From positions 1 through 64,000 of the forward strand of contig NZ_JBMHHY010000019.1 of the NCBI RefSeq assembly GCF_049739465.1: a stretch of DNA of 64,000 nucleotides, read 5' to 3'. The notes under the pieces were generated by a model. That model was not told the origin of the DNA. It did no database searches and saw nothing but the letters and a program-made list of their open reading frames with translations. Shown here in pieces: positions 27,698-34,902 of this stretch (the stretch's first letter is position 1; every line of letters starts with the position of its first letter). Position numbers and translations under genes: made by a program. Source of the DNA: Embleya sp049739465 (GTDB taxonomy: Bacteria; Actinomycetota; Actinomycetes; Streptomycetales; Streptomycetaceae).

Positions 27698-28379
27698 GAG
27701 ATGGAACCCTTCGCGGTCGGCGGATCCACATCGGCCGGGACGCATCTGGTGGTTCCGGTCGACGGATCCGAATGAATGCGGCGCCGAGAGGTTCCCCGCG
27801 ATTGCCCGGCCGCATGCGTCGCGTCGCGTGCCATGGCCGGTTGTCGATGACGGCGCGGCCCACGAAGTCCCCCGCGCCATCGGCGTACCGACGGACCCGC
27901 ACCCGGCGGATCGGTGCGGACGCGGGCCCGGCGACACCGCGATCACCGTTGCCCGATCGCCGTTGCCCAACGGTGGGGCGACCGGCGCCCGACCGCCTTC
28001 CCCGAACCCGACACCAGCCTGCTCCCGCCCCCGATCGCACCGGGCGGCAGCGGGCGGCACCGGGCGGCAGCGGTGCGATCCGGCCCGGCCACCTGCCGAA
28101 CTTCGGCGAGCAGAACGGCGGTTCCACCCCCTCCGACGTACTGCGCACCCCCGGGTGCGGATCTCACGGATGTGCCGCTGCCGGGCCAACGCCCTCTCCG
28201 CGTCGCCGGGGAACCACGAGCCTCACTCCGGGTCCCACGCCCACCGAACACGAAGACCCCACCTCGGCACCCCGTGTTCGCCGGCGCATGCCGAACTCCG
28301 TCGGCGGCCGCTCACGTTCCTCGGTCGTCGAGGACGAGGAGTCGTCCCGACCCTTCCGATTCGGGTGCCCCTTCTCGTC
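27698..28379. other. Gene-poor stretch between lectin gene and RiPP operon
   Basis: About 680 high-GC bases. Contains a simple GC-rich repeat (GGGCGGCAGC/GGGCGGCACC units at 28049-28072). No gene recognised. Confidence 0.35.
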
Positions 28380-28395
28380 GGCCCCGCAAGGGGCC
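28380..28395 (-). terminator. Hairpin after the RiPP operon
   Basis: Perfect short stem GGCCCC-GCAA-GGGGCC (tetraloop), 16 bases beyond the permease stop. Its position suggests a transcription terminator of the operon; the stem is only 6 bp. Confidence 0.4.
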
Positions 28396-28410
28396 CCGGG
28401 AGGGCCGTGC

Positions 28411-29238
28411 CTACAGCTTGGCGGCCCGGATCAGCAGGGATCGGGCGGTCAGGCCGCTGGTGACTGCGGCGATCCCGGCCAGAATCAGCATCCCCGGCCA
28501 GGCCGCGCCGAAGCCCAGTAGCGCCGAGTCCCGTAGGCAGCGGACCACGTACGTGACCGGGTCCACCCAGGACAACACACGCAGCACCGGGTCCATCTGC
28601 TCCACCGGGTAAAACGACGGGGCGGCGAAGAGCAGTACCGGGGCCAGGACGTTGATGGTCACGGTGAAGCGTTGGAAGTCGGTGAACAACGTGGCAAGCA
28701 GCAGGTAGAGGCCGTTGCAGGCGAAGGAGGCCAGTACCGTCGCTCCGAGCAGGGCGACCCAGTGTCCGACGGGCCAACGGAAGTCGAAGACGGCAATCGC
28801 GATGCCGAGCGCCGCCAGGGTCTGCGCCAGCACGAGCGCCGTGCTGGCTGCCAGTTTGGCCACGACGTAGCTGTCGCGTCGCAGGGCGTACGACCACAGC
28901 TCCAACTCCATCTGGCCGAGCCGCTCCTGGAAGAGCGAGGTGCCCGCTGTGGTCGCCGCCGCCAGCATGGAGGAGAGCAGCAGCGCGGGGACGGTGAACT
29001 CGGCGTATCCGAAGACGTGGCCGCGGTAGCGGACGTCGCCGACCATGTGCGAGAGCGAGGTCGCGAAGAGCAGGAGGTAGACCGCGCTCGGCGTGACGGC
29101 CAACAGCAGGTTCGTCCGGTTGCGGGTGAGCAGGCAGTACTCCCGGTACAGGGTGGCGAGGGCATCCTGACGCCACCGACTGCGCCGGGCCGCGGGCGGG
29201 GGCGGGACCGCCGTGGCGGGCGCGATTTCAGTGGTCAC
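28411..29238 (-). CDS. ABC-2-type transporter permease
   Basis: 275-residue membrane protein with about six hydrophobic segments: LLLAVTPSAVYLLLFATSL, FTVPALLLSSMLAA, ALVLAQTLAALGIAIAV, VALLGATVLASFACNGLYLL, VLAPVLLFAAPSFYP and MLILAGIAAVTSG. The ABC-2 signature region PSFYPVEQMDPVLRVLSWVD is clear. Its GTG 29238 overlaps the last codons of the ATPase gene by 11 bases, so the two are coupled. Together they most likely export the mature peptide of this RiPP-like operon. Confidence 0.9.
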   Translation of the reverse strand: MTTEIAPATAVPPPPAARRSRWRQDALATLYREYCLLTRNRTNLLLAVTPSAVYLLLFATSLSHMVGDVRYRGHVFGYAEFTVPALLLSSMLAAATTAGTSLFQERLGQMELELWSYALRRDSYVVAKLAASTALVLAQTLAALGIAIAVFDFRWPVGHWVALLGATVLASFACNGLYLLLATLFTDFQRFTVTINVLAPVLLFAAPSFYPVEQMDPVLRVLSWVDPVTYVVRCLRDSALLGFGAAWPGMLILAGIAAVTSGLTARSLLIRAAKL

Positions 29239-30169
29239 GGTGGCTCTCCACGAGATCGAGAAAGGCATCCTCCAGCGACGGGGCGCGGTACTCCACGGAG
29301 GTCACGTCCAGGCCGTCGGACCGCAGTCGGGTGAGGATGGCGGGCAGCCTGGCGCGGACATCGCGGCCGGTGATCTGCACCAGCCCGTCCGTGGTGACGG
29401 TCTGGAGTCCGGCCTTCCGGGCCAGGTCGGCCAGCGGCTCGGGCCGGGTCGCGTCGGCCGGGAGGACCAGGGCCACCTGCGGGCCGAAGCGCTCGGCGAG
29501 TTCGCGTGGACTGCCGTGCTCCAGCAGGCGGCCCCGGTCGATGATCAGCACGCGGCCGCAATTGCGTTCCAGTTCCTCGACGTAGTGGCTGGTCCACAGC
29601 ACGGTGGTGCCGTGCAGGCTCCGCAGGTCCCGCAGCAGTTCCCACATTCGGCGGCGCCCACTCACGTCCATACCGGCGGAGGGCTCGTCCAGCAGCAGCA
29701 GGCGGGGGCGGCCGAGCAGCGCCCGGACCACCTGGAGACGTCGCCGCTCGCCGCCGGAGAGGGTGAACACCAGTTGGGCGGTGGCCCTACCGAGCCCGAG
29801 AGTGTCGAGCAACTCCTGTGCCACCGGCCGGGCTTCGCGCCAGCGCAGGTCCTTGAAGGCGGCGGCGATCCGCAGGTTGTCCAGGACGGACAGCATCATG
29901 TCGAAGGGGGCTGCCTGATGGACGACACCGAGGTGGCGCTTCGTCAGGCTGCCGACCGTCGGCTCGGCGCCGAACAGGGCAACCCGGCCCGCCGTCGGCG
30001 TGGTGACGCCGCAGAGCAGCTTGGTGAGCGTGGTCTTCCCCGCGCCGTTCGGCCCGAGCAGCCCGACCACAGCTCCGTCCTCGATCTCGAACGAGATGTC
30101 GTCGACGGCGTTGCGCGACATCTTGGCATAGCGCTTGACCAGGTTCTCGACGCGCACCGCGGCCGTCAT
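29228..30169 (-). CDS. ABC transporter ATP-binding protein
   Basis: 313-residue cytoplasmic ATPase of the multidrug/peptide-export type. Walker A GPNGAGKTT at 39-47, Q-loop VVHQAAPFDMM, signature LSGGE at 137-141, Walker B LLLLDEPSAGMD with Asp161-Glu162, and an H-loop at WTSHYVEE. The C-terminal 80 residues end SLEDAFLDLVE as in the drug-exporter family. ATG 30169 overlaps the stop of the S24/S26 peptidase gene (ATGA), so it is translated in the same operon and pairs with the following permease. Confidence 0.93.
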   Translation of the reverse strand: MTAAVRVENLVKRYAKMSRNAVDDISFEIEDGAVVGLLGPNGAGKTTLTKLLCGVTTPTAGRVALFGAEPTVGSLTKRHLGVVHQAAPFDMMLSVLDNLRIAAAFKDLRWREARPVAQELLDTLGLGRATAQLVFTLSGGERRRLQVVRALLGRPRLLLLDEPSAGMDVSGRRRMWELLRDLRSLHGTTVLWTSHYVEELERNCGRVLIIDRGRLLEHGSPRELAERFGPQVALVLPADATRPEPLADLARKAGLQTVTTDGLVQITGRDVRARLPAILTRLRSDGLDVTSVEYRAPSLEDAFLDLVESHRDH

Positions 30170-30984
30170 GGACACCGCCCCACGGCCGTCCGGCCGCTCC
30201 GGCCCGCCGATACCGCGGTGGGCCGGATACCGCGGATCGCCCGGATCCGAGCGCGGACGAACTCTGCGGTCTCGGCCGGCGACGTAGTACCGAAGCGGAC
30301 GTGGAAGTCGGCGGTCCCGGGCCGCAGTGGCGGCGGCCCGACCGGGCCGGCCGTCGGGTCGCCGAAGGTGTACCCGAGCAGGACGTCGATGTCGCGCCGT
30401 CCCGCCGCCGCGAGGATCTCGTCCAGCGCGGACTCCGGGAGTGCGCCGTACGGGGAGACGCCGATCACGGGCCGCGCGTCGCGGCGGCCCGGTCCGATGT
30501 CGTCGAACGGCCCGTCGAACGGCCCGTCGAGCGGATCGTCGGGACGGGCCGCGAGGTCGCACGGGTGGTACGTCGGGGGCGGGCCGGGAATCCAAATCCG
30601 GGTGCGGCTCGACCCGGTGTCGGGAAGCGCGGCGAGGGCCGTGAGGTCGGGGGCCCGCGGCAGTACGACCCGGTGATACTCGGGCACCACTGCGAGGTAG
30701 TCGTCGGGCCGCATCACCGGATCGATCAGCGGGAGATTGTCCCCCAGCGTCAGCAGGCCGCCCGCCGCCCGATCCACCACGCGGTGCGTGATCAGCTTCC
30801 GGCCGATCACGGCAACCGTCACATCGCCCGGTACCACCTCCCCGAACGGCCGGTCCACCAGGGTGATGACCGTCCCGGGTCGGATCGTGGGCAGCATGCT
30901 CTCCCCGGACGTACGCAATTTCGCCCTCCCCACCGAGGCGAGCGCACCGCGCAGCAGCTCGACCTCCGGCGGCGCCTCACGCAC
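30166..30984 (-). CDS. S24/S26-type serine peptidase with C-terminal extension
   Basis: 272 residues. The first 90 carry a signal-peptidase-like fold: SGESMLPTIRPG (Ser29 nucleophile), PGDVTVAVIGRKLITHRVV and LLTLGDNLP. His67 in THRV and Asp82 in GDN fit the Ser-His arrangement of ER/archaeal-type S26 peptidases; Lys63 is nearby, so a Ser-Lys dyad is not excluded. There is no membrane anchor, so it should be cytoplasmic. Residues 110-272 are an unrecognised domain with VIGVSPYGALPE and LLGYTFGDPTAGP. GTG 30984 overlaps the PqqD-like gene by 8 bases. In this operon it is the best candidate for leader-peptide removal. Confidence 0.8.
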   Translation of the reverse strand: MREAPPEVELLRGALASVGRAKLRTSGESMLPTIRPGTVITLVDRPFGEVVPGDVTVAVIGRKLITHRVVDRAAGGLLTLGDNLPLIDPVMRPDDYLAVVPEYHRVVLPRAPDLTALAALPDTGSSRTRIWIPGPPPTYHPCDLAARPDDPLDGPFDGPFDDIGPGRRDARPVIGVSPYGALPESALDEILAAAGRRDIDVLLGYTFGDPTAGPVGPPPLRPGTADFHVRFGTTSPAETAEFVRARIRAIRGIRPTAVSAGRSGRTAVGRCP

Positions 30985-31273
30985 GAGCCTCCCCCGATTC
31001 TGCCGCCACGAGCAGTTCCTGGGCCAGCAGCCGGTCGACGAACTCCTGGACGTCCCTGGCGATCAGCGCCTGCTGCGCGGGGCTGTCCGCACCGTGACGC
31101 CGGGTCAGCTCGGCGATCACGTCCGCCACGGAGTGAGTCTCGGCCAGTTGGAGCCAGATCTCGGCCGCGGTGTGGTTGAGGGTTTGGAACTCCCCGCTTC
31201 GGGCGGAGTAGAGCCGCACCTCGCCGTCCGACGGGGTCCAGACTACTTCGGAGTCGATCAGGTAGCGCGTCAT
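30977..31273 (-). CDS. PqqD-family peptide-recognition protein (RRE)
   Basis: 98 residues. Pattern of the PqqD winged helix: VVWTPSDGEVRLYSARSGEF, then QTLNHTAAEIWLQLAETH (the conserved LNxTAxxIW helix), VADVIAELTRRHG and IARDVQEFVDRLLAQELL. Such RiPP recognition elements bind precursor leaders and present them to the radical SAM maturase. ATG 31273 has GAGAGGA about 10 bases upstream; the gene lies 16 bp after the maturase and overlaps the peptidase gene. Cytoplasmic. Confidence 0.9.
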   Translation of the reverse strand: MTRYLIDSEVVWTPSDGEVRLYSARSGEFQTLNHTAAEIWLQLAETHSVADVIAELTRRHGADSPAQQALIARDVQEFVDRLLAQELLVAAESGEARA

Positions 31274-31289
31274 CGGCGGCGGTCCTCTC

Positions 31290-32711
31290 TCAGTGGACGA
31301 TCGGCAGCAGGCGGCGGTCGGCGGTCTTCCAGTCCTCGTACACCGGGTGCACGGAGTCGTCCCGGACGAGATGCGGGCGGAACATCTCGTCCCGTGCGGC
31401 CTTGAGCCTGATTCCCGGGACGCCGGAGGCGCTCCACAGGCCGGCGATCATCGATTGGCGCAGGATGCGGCAGAGGTGGCGGCCGTTGCGGTGCACGTCG
31501 CCGGTCTCCGCCATGTGGTAGGCCCGGCAGCCGCCGCCGCAGGCGCCGCGGATGTAGCAGTGCCGGCAGTCCTGGAGGTTGTCGCCGGTGAAGACGTTGT
31601 TGGTCCGCATGTCGGCGAGCACCGGAGCCGCGAGGATCTCCACCAGCGGCTGCCTGCGGATGTTGCCCGCGATGTGGACCTTCTCGGTGACGAGCTTGCA
31701 GGGGTAGACCGTGCCGAGGGAGTTGACGTAGACCTCGTTGCCGCCCATGCCGCAATTGCCTTTGACGGAGCAGGGTTTGGCCGCCTTCGGCCCCTCCGGC
31801 AGCAGCTTGGCCGCGAGCGGGTGGGTCCAGCAGAAGTCCAACACCTTCTGGTAGTGGGTCCAGCCGTAGTCGTAGCCGTCGGTCGCACCCCGGCCCAGAT
31901 CGGAGTGGTTCATCAGCCGGACCCGGGAGATGTCGAGGCCGGCGACGAACTCGGCCAGCCGATCGAGGACGTCGACGTTGTCGGGAGTCACCACGTGGTT
32001 GATGGTCGGGACGACGCCGGCCTCGTTCAGCAGTCGAAGCCCCTGCGCCGTCCGGGCGAACGTGCCTTTCCCGCGGGTGCGTTCATGCGTCTCCACGGTG
32101 CCGCCGTCCAGGCTGACGGTGACGTGGTTGAAGATTTCCGCCATCTGCCGCGCCGTTTCGAGCCGGCGGATGGTGGTGCCGTTGGTGATGATGTTGGCGG
32201 CGAGTCCGCGTTCCCGGGCATGTCGGGCGACGGTGAACAGGTCCTTGCGGAGCATGGGTTCACCGCCGGTGAAGACCATGACGCGGGCCCCGGCGTCGGC
32301 GACCTGGTCGACGAGATCGAGCGACTCGGCGGTGTCGAGCTCGCCGGGCAGGGGCTTCTCGGACGAGGCATAGCAGTAGGGGCAGCGCAGGTTGCAGCCG
32401 TCCGTGATCGCGTAGTAGACCATCGTCAACTGCGGTTCCGGCCGCCGCACCACGGGTCGGCGGCCGGGCAGGTAGGCGAGCCAGTTCAACACCAGCTTCG
32501 CCAACGTCCGCTCGGCCAGTCCGGGGTCCGCAGGCGGGGTGCCCGTCGCGCGGTCCGGGGCGGCGAGTGCGCGGAGCACCTGGGCCTCGGGGATGGTCAG
32601 CATGCACCAGGCCGCCAGCTCGGGATTGGTGACCAGGCGATCCTCGCCGTTCGTGAAGTACACCAGGTCGTCGGGGACGAGCACGTCGTCCCAGAGATCG
32701 AGCAGTTTCAT
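31290..32711 (-). CDS. Radical SAM/SPASM peptide maturase
   Basis: 473-residue enzyme. The radical SAM cluster motif is C106-NLR-C110-PY-C113, followed by GGEP at 149-152 and SLDGG at 200-204. A C-terminal SPASM region has cysteines at 314, 320, 338, 382, 385, 391, 395 and 414, enough for two extra Fe-S clusters. An N-terminal extension of about 95 residues precedes the barrel. The layout is like PqqE and thioether-forming maturases. With a PqqD-like partner and a tiny Cys-x-Cys-x-Cys peptide encoded just upstream, it very likely modifies that peptide by C-C, C-S or related cross-links. ATG 32711 follows GAGGTG. Confidence 0.93.
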   Translation of the reverse strand: MKLLDLWDDVLVPDDLVYFTNGEDRLVTNPELAAWCMLTIPEAQVLRALAAPDRATGTPPADPGLAERTLAKLVLNWLAYLPGRRPVVRRPEPQLTMVYYAITDGCNLRCPYCYASSEKPLPGELDTAESLDLVDQVADAGARVMVFTGGEPMLRKDLFTVARHARERGLAANIITNGTTIRRLETARQMAEIFNHVTVSLDGGTVETHERTRGKGTFARTAQGLRLLNEAGVVPTINHVVTPDNVDVLDRLAEFVAGLDISRVRLMNHSDLGRGATDGYDYGWTHYQKVLDFCWTHPLAAKLLPEGPKAAKPCSVKGNCGMGGNEVYVNSLGTVYPCKLVTEKVHIAGNIRRQPLVEILAAPVLADMRTNNVFTGDNLQDCRHCYIRGACGGGCRAYHMAETGDVHRNGRHLCRILRQSMIAGLWSASGVPGIRLKAARDEMFRPHLVRDDSVHPVYEDWKTADRRLLPIVH

Positions 32712-32731
32712 CCTTCACCTCGACCGTGAGG

Positions 32732-32767
32732 GGTCGGTGCCCGGCCGTAGGAGGCCGGGCACCGACC
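32732..32767 (-). promoter_or_regulatory. Long stem-loop between precursor and maturase genes
   Basis: Perfect 15-bp inverted repeat (32732-32746 with 32753-32767, 6-base loop, stem GC-rich) in the 82-bp gap between the precursor stop and the maturase start. It probably works as a partial terminator or RNA-stabilising hairpin that keeps precursor mRNA more abundant than enzyme mRNA, as in many RiPP operons. Confidence 0.65.
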
Positions 32768-32793
32768 GGACTTGCGTGATGGACGGTGCCGAC

Positions 32794-32922
32794 TTACGGC
32801 GCGCCCTCGTCGCCGGTGCCGCTGCCCGCGCCGGAGAACGCGCCACACGTACAGGCGCAGTTCATCTCGGCTTCGAACTCGGCCGGCCTCATCTCCGGCT
32901 TGACCCAGGCGATCTCGGTCAT
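32794..32922 (-). CDS. Candidate RiPP precursor peptide (CxCxC core)
   Basis: 42 residues, first gene of the operon. ATG 32922 has AGAAGGG 9 bases upstream; ATG 32931 would add three residues. The leader half contains AWVKPEMRPAEFEAEM: a W-x-K-P motif with a Glu 13 residues after the Trp, as in PqqA, which fits recognition by the PqqD-like protein. The core half has NCACTCG with Cys22, Cys24 and Cys26, then a Gly/Ser-rich tail (AFSGAGSGTGDEG). The three closely spaced cysteines are the likely modification site, for example thioether links. No known precursor family could be assigned. Confidence 0.75.
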   Translation of the reverse strand: MTEIAWVKPEMRPAEFEAEMNCACTCGAFSGAGSGTGDEGAP

Positions 32923-33379
32923 GGTCCGCATCCCTTCTGTGGGTGAACTGCTCGGAACCGCAAGGCCCTTGGCGCCACGCGTCCGACCCGTGGACACGGT
33001 GGTGACCGGAACGGCACAGCCGAATGGAGGGCAGCCGCCCGGCCGGGGCGCGGCGCGCGTTCTGCGCGCTTCCTGCGGTGTGAGCGATATGAGCATTGCG
33101 TCAGGCTGCTCGATCGAGGCAGTGCAAGGCCTGCACTGGCGCCGTGCGCAATCCGCCATGGTGCCCCGCGCGGCGTCGCGGGCACGCGACGAGGAGACGA
33201 AACCTCGCAGTGATTCGGGTCCCGTTCCGGGCTTGTAGTACTCACCGAAAAGGCAACGAATACCGCTGATCCGCAGTGATACGCACGTCGGTGTCATCGG
33301 TTCCGTCGCCGTCGTATCCGCCGTGGGTCCGTGCCCGGCCGGGGCGGCGGCGTGCGGGTCAACGCCCCGGGCCGGCCTG
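32923..33379. other. Upstream region of the RiPP operon
   Basis: About 450 bases that must contain the operon promoter. The part at 33230-33300 is less GC-rich. No other gene recognised. Confidence 0.35.
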
Positions 33380-33560
33380 GGCGTTGGGCCGGACGAACGC
33401 AGCCCAGGACCGCATCCCGAACTGGCAGAGCAACCGCGCCTGCTTCCAGTCCGGCATGCAGTCCCTCGCAGTCCCGTTCGAGACGGTGCAAGTCCCGTAC
33501 GCCAACGGCAGGTTCCTGCCCGGCTACTTCGTCAAGCCCGAACCTCGCGCCACCCGGTGA
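33380..33560 (+). pseudogene. Alpha/beta hydrolase, N-terminal fragment
   Basis: About 59 codons read RIPNWQSNRACFQSGMQSL, VPFETVQVPYANGRFLPGYF and VKPEP before a stop at 33560. This is the N-terminal cap/first strand of the DUF1100-like hydrolase family (VPYxDGxxLPGYFxxP). The catalytic part is absent here, but a frameshifted hydrolase of the same family lacking this N-terminus lies at 47512-48300. Confidence 0.55.
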
Positions 33561-33575
33561 TCGGGCATCGATCAC
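33557..33575. terminator. Small inverted repeat between convergent genes
   Basis: GTGATCG-GGCAT-CGATCAC, a perfect 7-bp palindrome covering the stop of the type VII cassette's last gene (33572) and the end of the hydrolase fragment. Possible bidirectional terminator; the stem is short. Confidence 0.35.
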
Positions 33576-34171
33576 ACGGTGGACAACGACTGCACCAACT
33601 CCCGTGCGGGGCTTCGAAGGGTGTCGAAGGTGATCGTGGATCCGTCCGTGAATCCGACCCTGCACACACGCTGATAGACATCCCCGCGAGCCAGGGTCGC
33701 AGCGGCCACGAAGGAGCGGGGGATGTCCCGGAGCACCTTCACGCCGCCGCCGTCTCCGTCCTTGACCATGACCAAGAGGAGGCGCTGATTCGTGACCGCG
33801 AGGACCGGGCCGTAGTGGCTCGATCTGGCGTCGAGCCACAGCTCCCCCGGCATGCCCAGCGCGATGCTGCCGGGTTCCCCGGCGAGCGCCTCGTCGCGGC
33901 CGGACTCGATGTATACGGCGCCGATGATGGTGCAATAGAGCAACAACAGCCTTACCGTTCCACCCAGTCCGATCCGCAGCGCGGTCGATCTCCGGACGCC
34001 GTATCGCTTGTCGACTTCGGTGTATTCCTTGCCGTCCATGACCGTGCCCGGGGCGCCGTTGCCGTCGGGTCGACTGCCGGTGGTCAGTTTGACGTAGGCG
34101 ACGCCGCGCAGGTCCTCACCTGGACCGAGCAGGGTTTGCATCGCGACTCGGAGCTCGGGCAAGCGCAGCAA
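33572..34171 (-). CDS. Hypothetical protein of type VII cassette, PH-like
   Basis: 199 residues from TTG 34171, which follows AGGGGAG; ATG at residue 11 is an alternative. Starts LLRLPELRVAMQTLLGPGED, has a hydrophobic segment at about 70-90 (LGGTVRLLLLYCTIIGAV) and a C-terminal half like a bacterial PH domain: YGPVLAVTNQRLLLVMVKDG, VKVLRDIPRSF and GFTDGSTITFDTLR. Fourth gene of a minus-strand set starting with the WXG100-like protein. It may be an immunity or accessory protein; nothing in the sequence proves this. Confidence 0.7.
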   Translation of the reverse strand: MLRLPELRVAMQTLLGPGEDLRGVAYVKLTTGSRPDGNGAPGTVMDGKEYTEVDKRYGVRRSTALRIGLGGTVRLLLLYCTIIGAVYIESGRDEALAGEPGSIALGMPGELWLDARSSHYGPVLAVTNQRLLLVMVKDGDGGGVKVLRDIPRSFVAAATLARGDVYQRVCRVGFTDGSTITFDTLRSPARELVQSLSTV

Positions 34172-34196
34172 GGCTCCCCTTCGAATGATGGATCGG

Positions 34197-34895
34197 TCAG
34201 CTCTTGGTCAGCGCCGAACCGATGTCGGTCTTCGTGGGTGGTTCGGGAACGAGTTCGACGCCTTGCTCGTCGTATTCGAGCTCTCCGAAGCCGACGGTCC
34301 GCATGATCGCTGCCATGAGAACGCAACAATCATCCCAGTCGTCGAGAGCGGTGGTGGTCATCTCGAAGATTGCCGTCCACGCCTGGCCCGGCAGCGGGAT
34401 GTGCACCTGGAAACGGCCCTGCGGCATCTCGACCGCGATTCCGTCCGGGTGCAACTCGGGTGGGAACTGGTAAGCGCCCAGCTCGACGGCAGCGGCAGCG
34501 GGTCCACACGGCAGGTCTATCGGCCTGACGTCCGCATGCGGCAACCGGCTGCGGAGTAATGCCAGGAGGCCCTCGATCGCCACGTCCGGCGTAACGAGGG
34601 TGGTCTCCACCAGCGTCATCACCAGCGTGATGGTGTCGAAACCCTGACCGTCCTGTCGTGGAACAGGCATCAAGGCGGCGAGATGTGCGCCCTGTTCGTC
34701 CACGGCCTCCGTGACACCGACCCAGAATGCCAAGGTGTGCAGGAATCGATCCGACTCGCCCTCGTCCGGTCCGAAAGTGTCCCTGACCATCTCGTAGATG
34801 ATCTCGGATCGAGTGTCCTCATCGCCGCTCAGCGGGATCTCGACGAACTGTTCCGGCAGTACGAGGCCGAATTCGGGAAGTCTTGTGTTCGGCAC
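34197..34895 (-). CDS. Hypothetical protein, type VII cassette partner
   Basis: 232-residue soluble acidic protein. Starts PNTRLPEFGLVLPEQFVEIP and includes DTITLVMTLVETTLVTPDVA, IDLPCGPAAAAVELGAYQF and the end GFGELEYDEQGVELVPEPP. Fold and function not recognised; alternating strands with long helices are compatible with an EspG-like chaperone or an immunity protein. GTG 34895 follows AGGA and lies only 7 bp after the large WXG protein, and the next gene follows after 25 bp, so it belongs to this operon. Confidence 0.7.
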   Translation of the reverse strand: MPNTRLPEFGLVLPEQFVEIPLSGDEDTRSEIIYEMVRDTFGPDEGESDRFLHTLAFWVGVTEAVDEQGAHLAALMPVPRQDGQGFDTITLVMTLVETTLVTPDVAIEGLLALLRSRLPHADVRPIDLPCGPAAAAVELGAYQFPPELHPDGIAVEMPQGRFQVHIPLPGQAWTAIFEMTTTALDDWDDCCVLMAAIMRTVGFGELEYDEQGVELVPEPPTKTDIGSALTKS

Positions 34896-34902
34896 CGGAT
34901 TC

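Noticed and set aside
29213..30676. 487-codon plus-strand frame over the ABC ATPase
   Set aside because: Antisense to Walker A, signature and Walker B motifs; no independent support.
31293..32729. 478-codon frame opposite the radical SAM gene
   Set aside because: Shadow of a gene with clear CxxxCxxC and SPASM cysteines.
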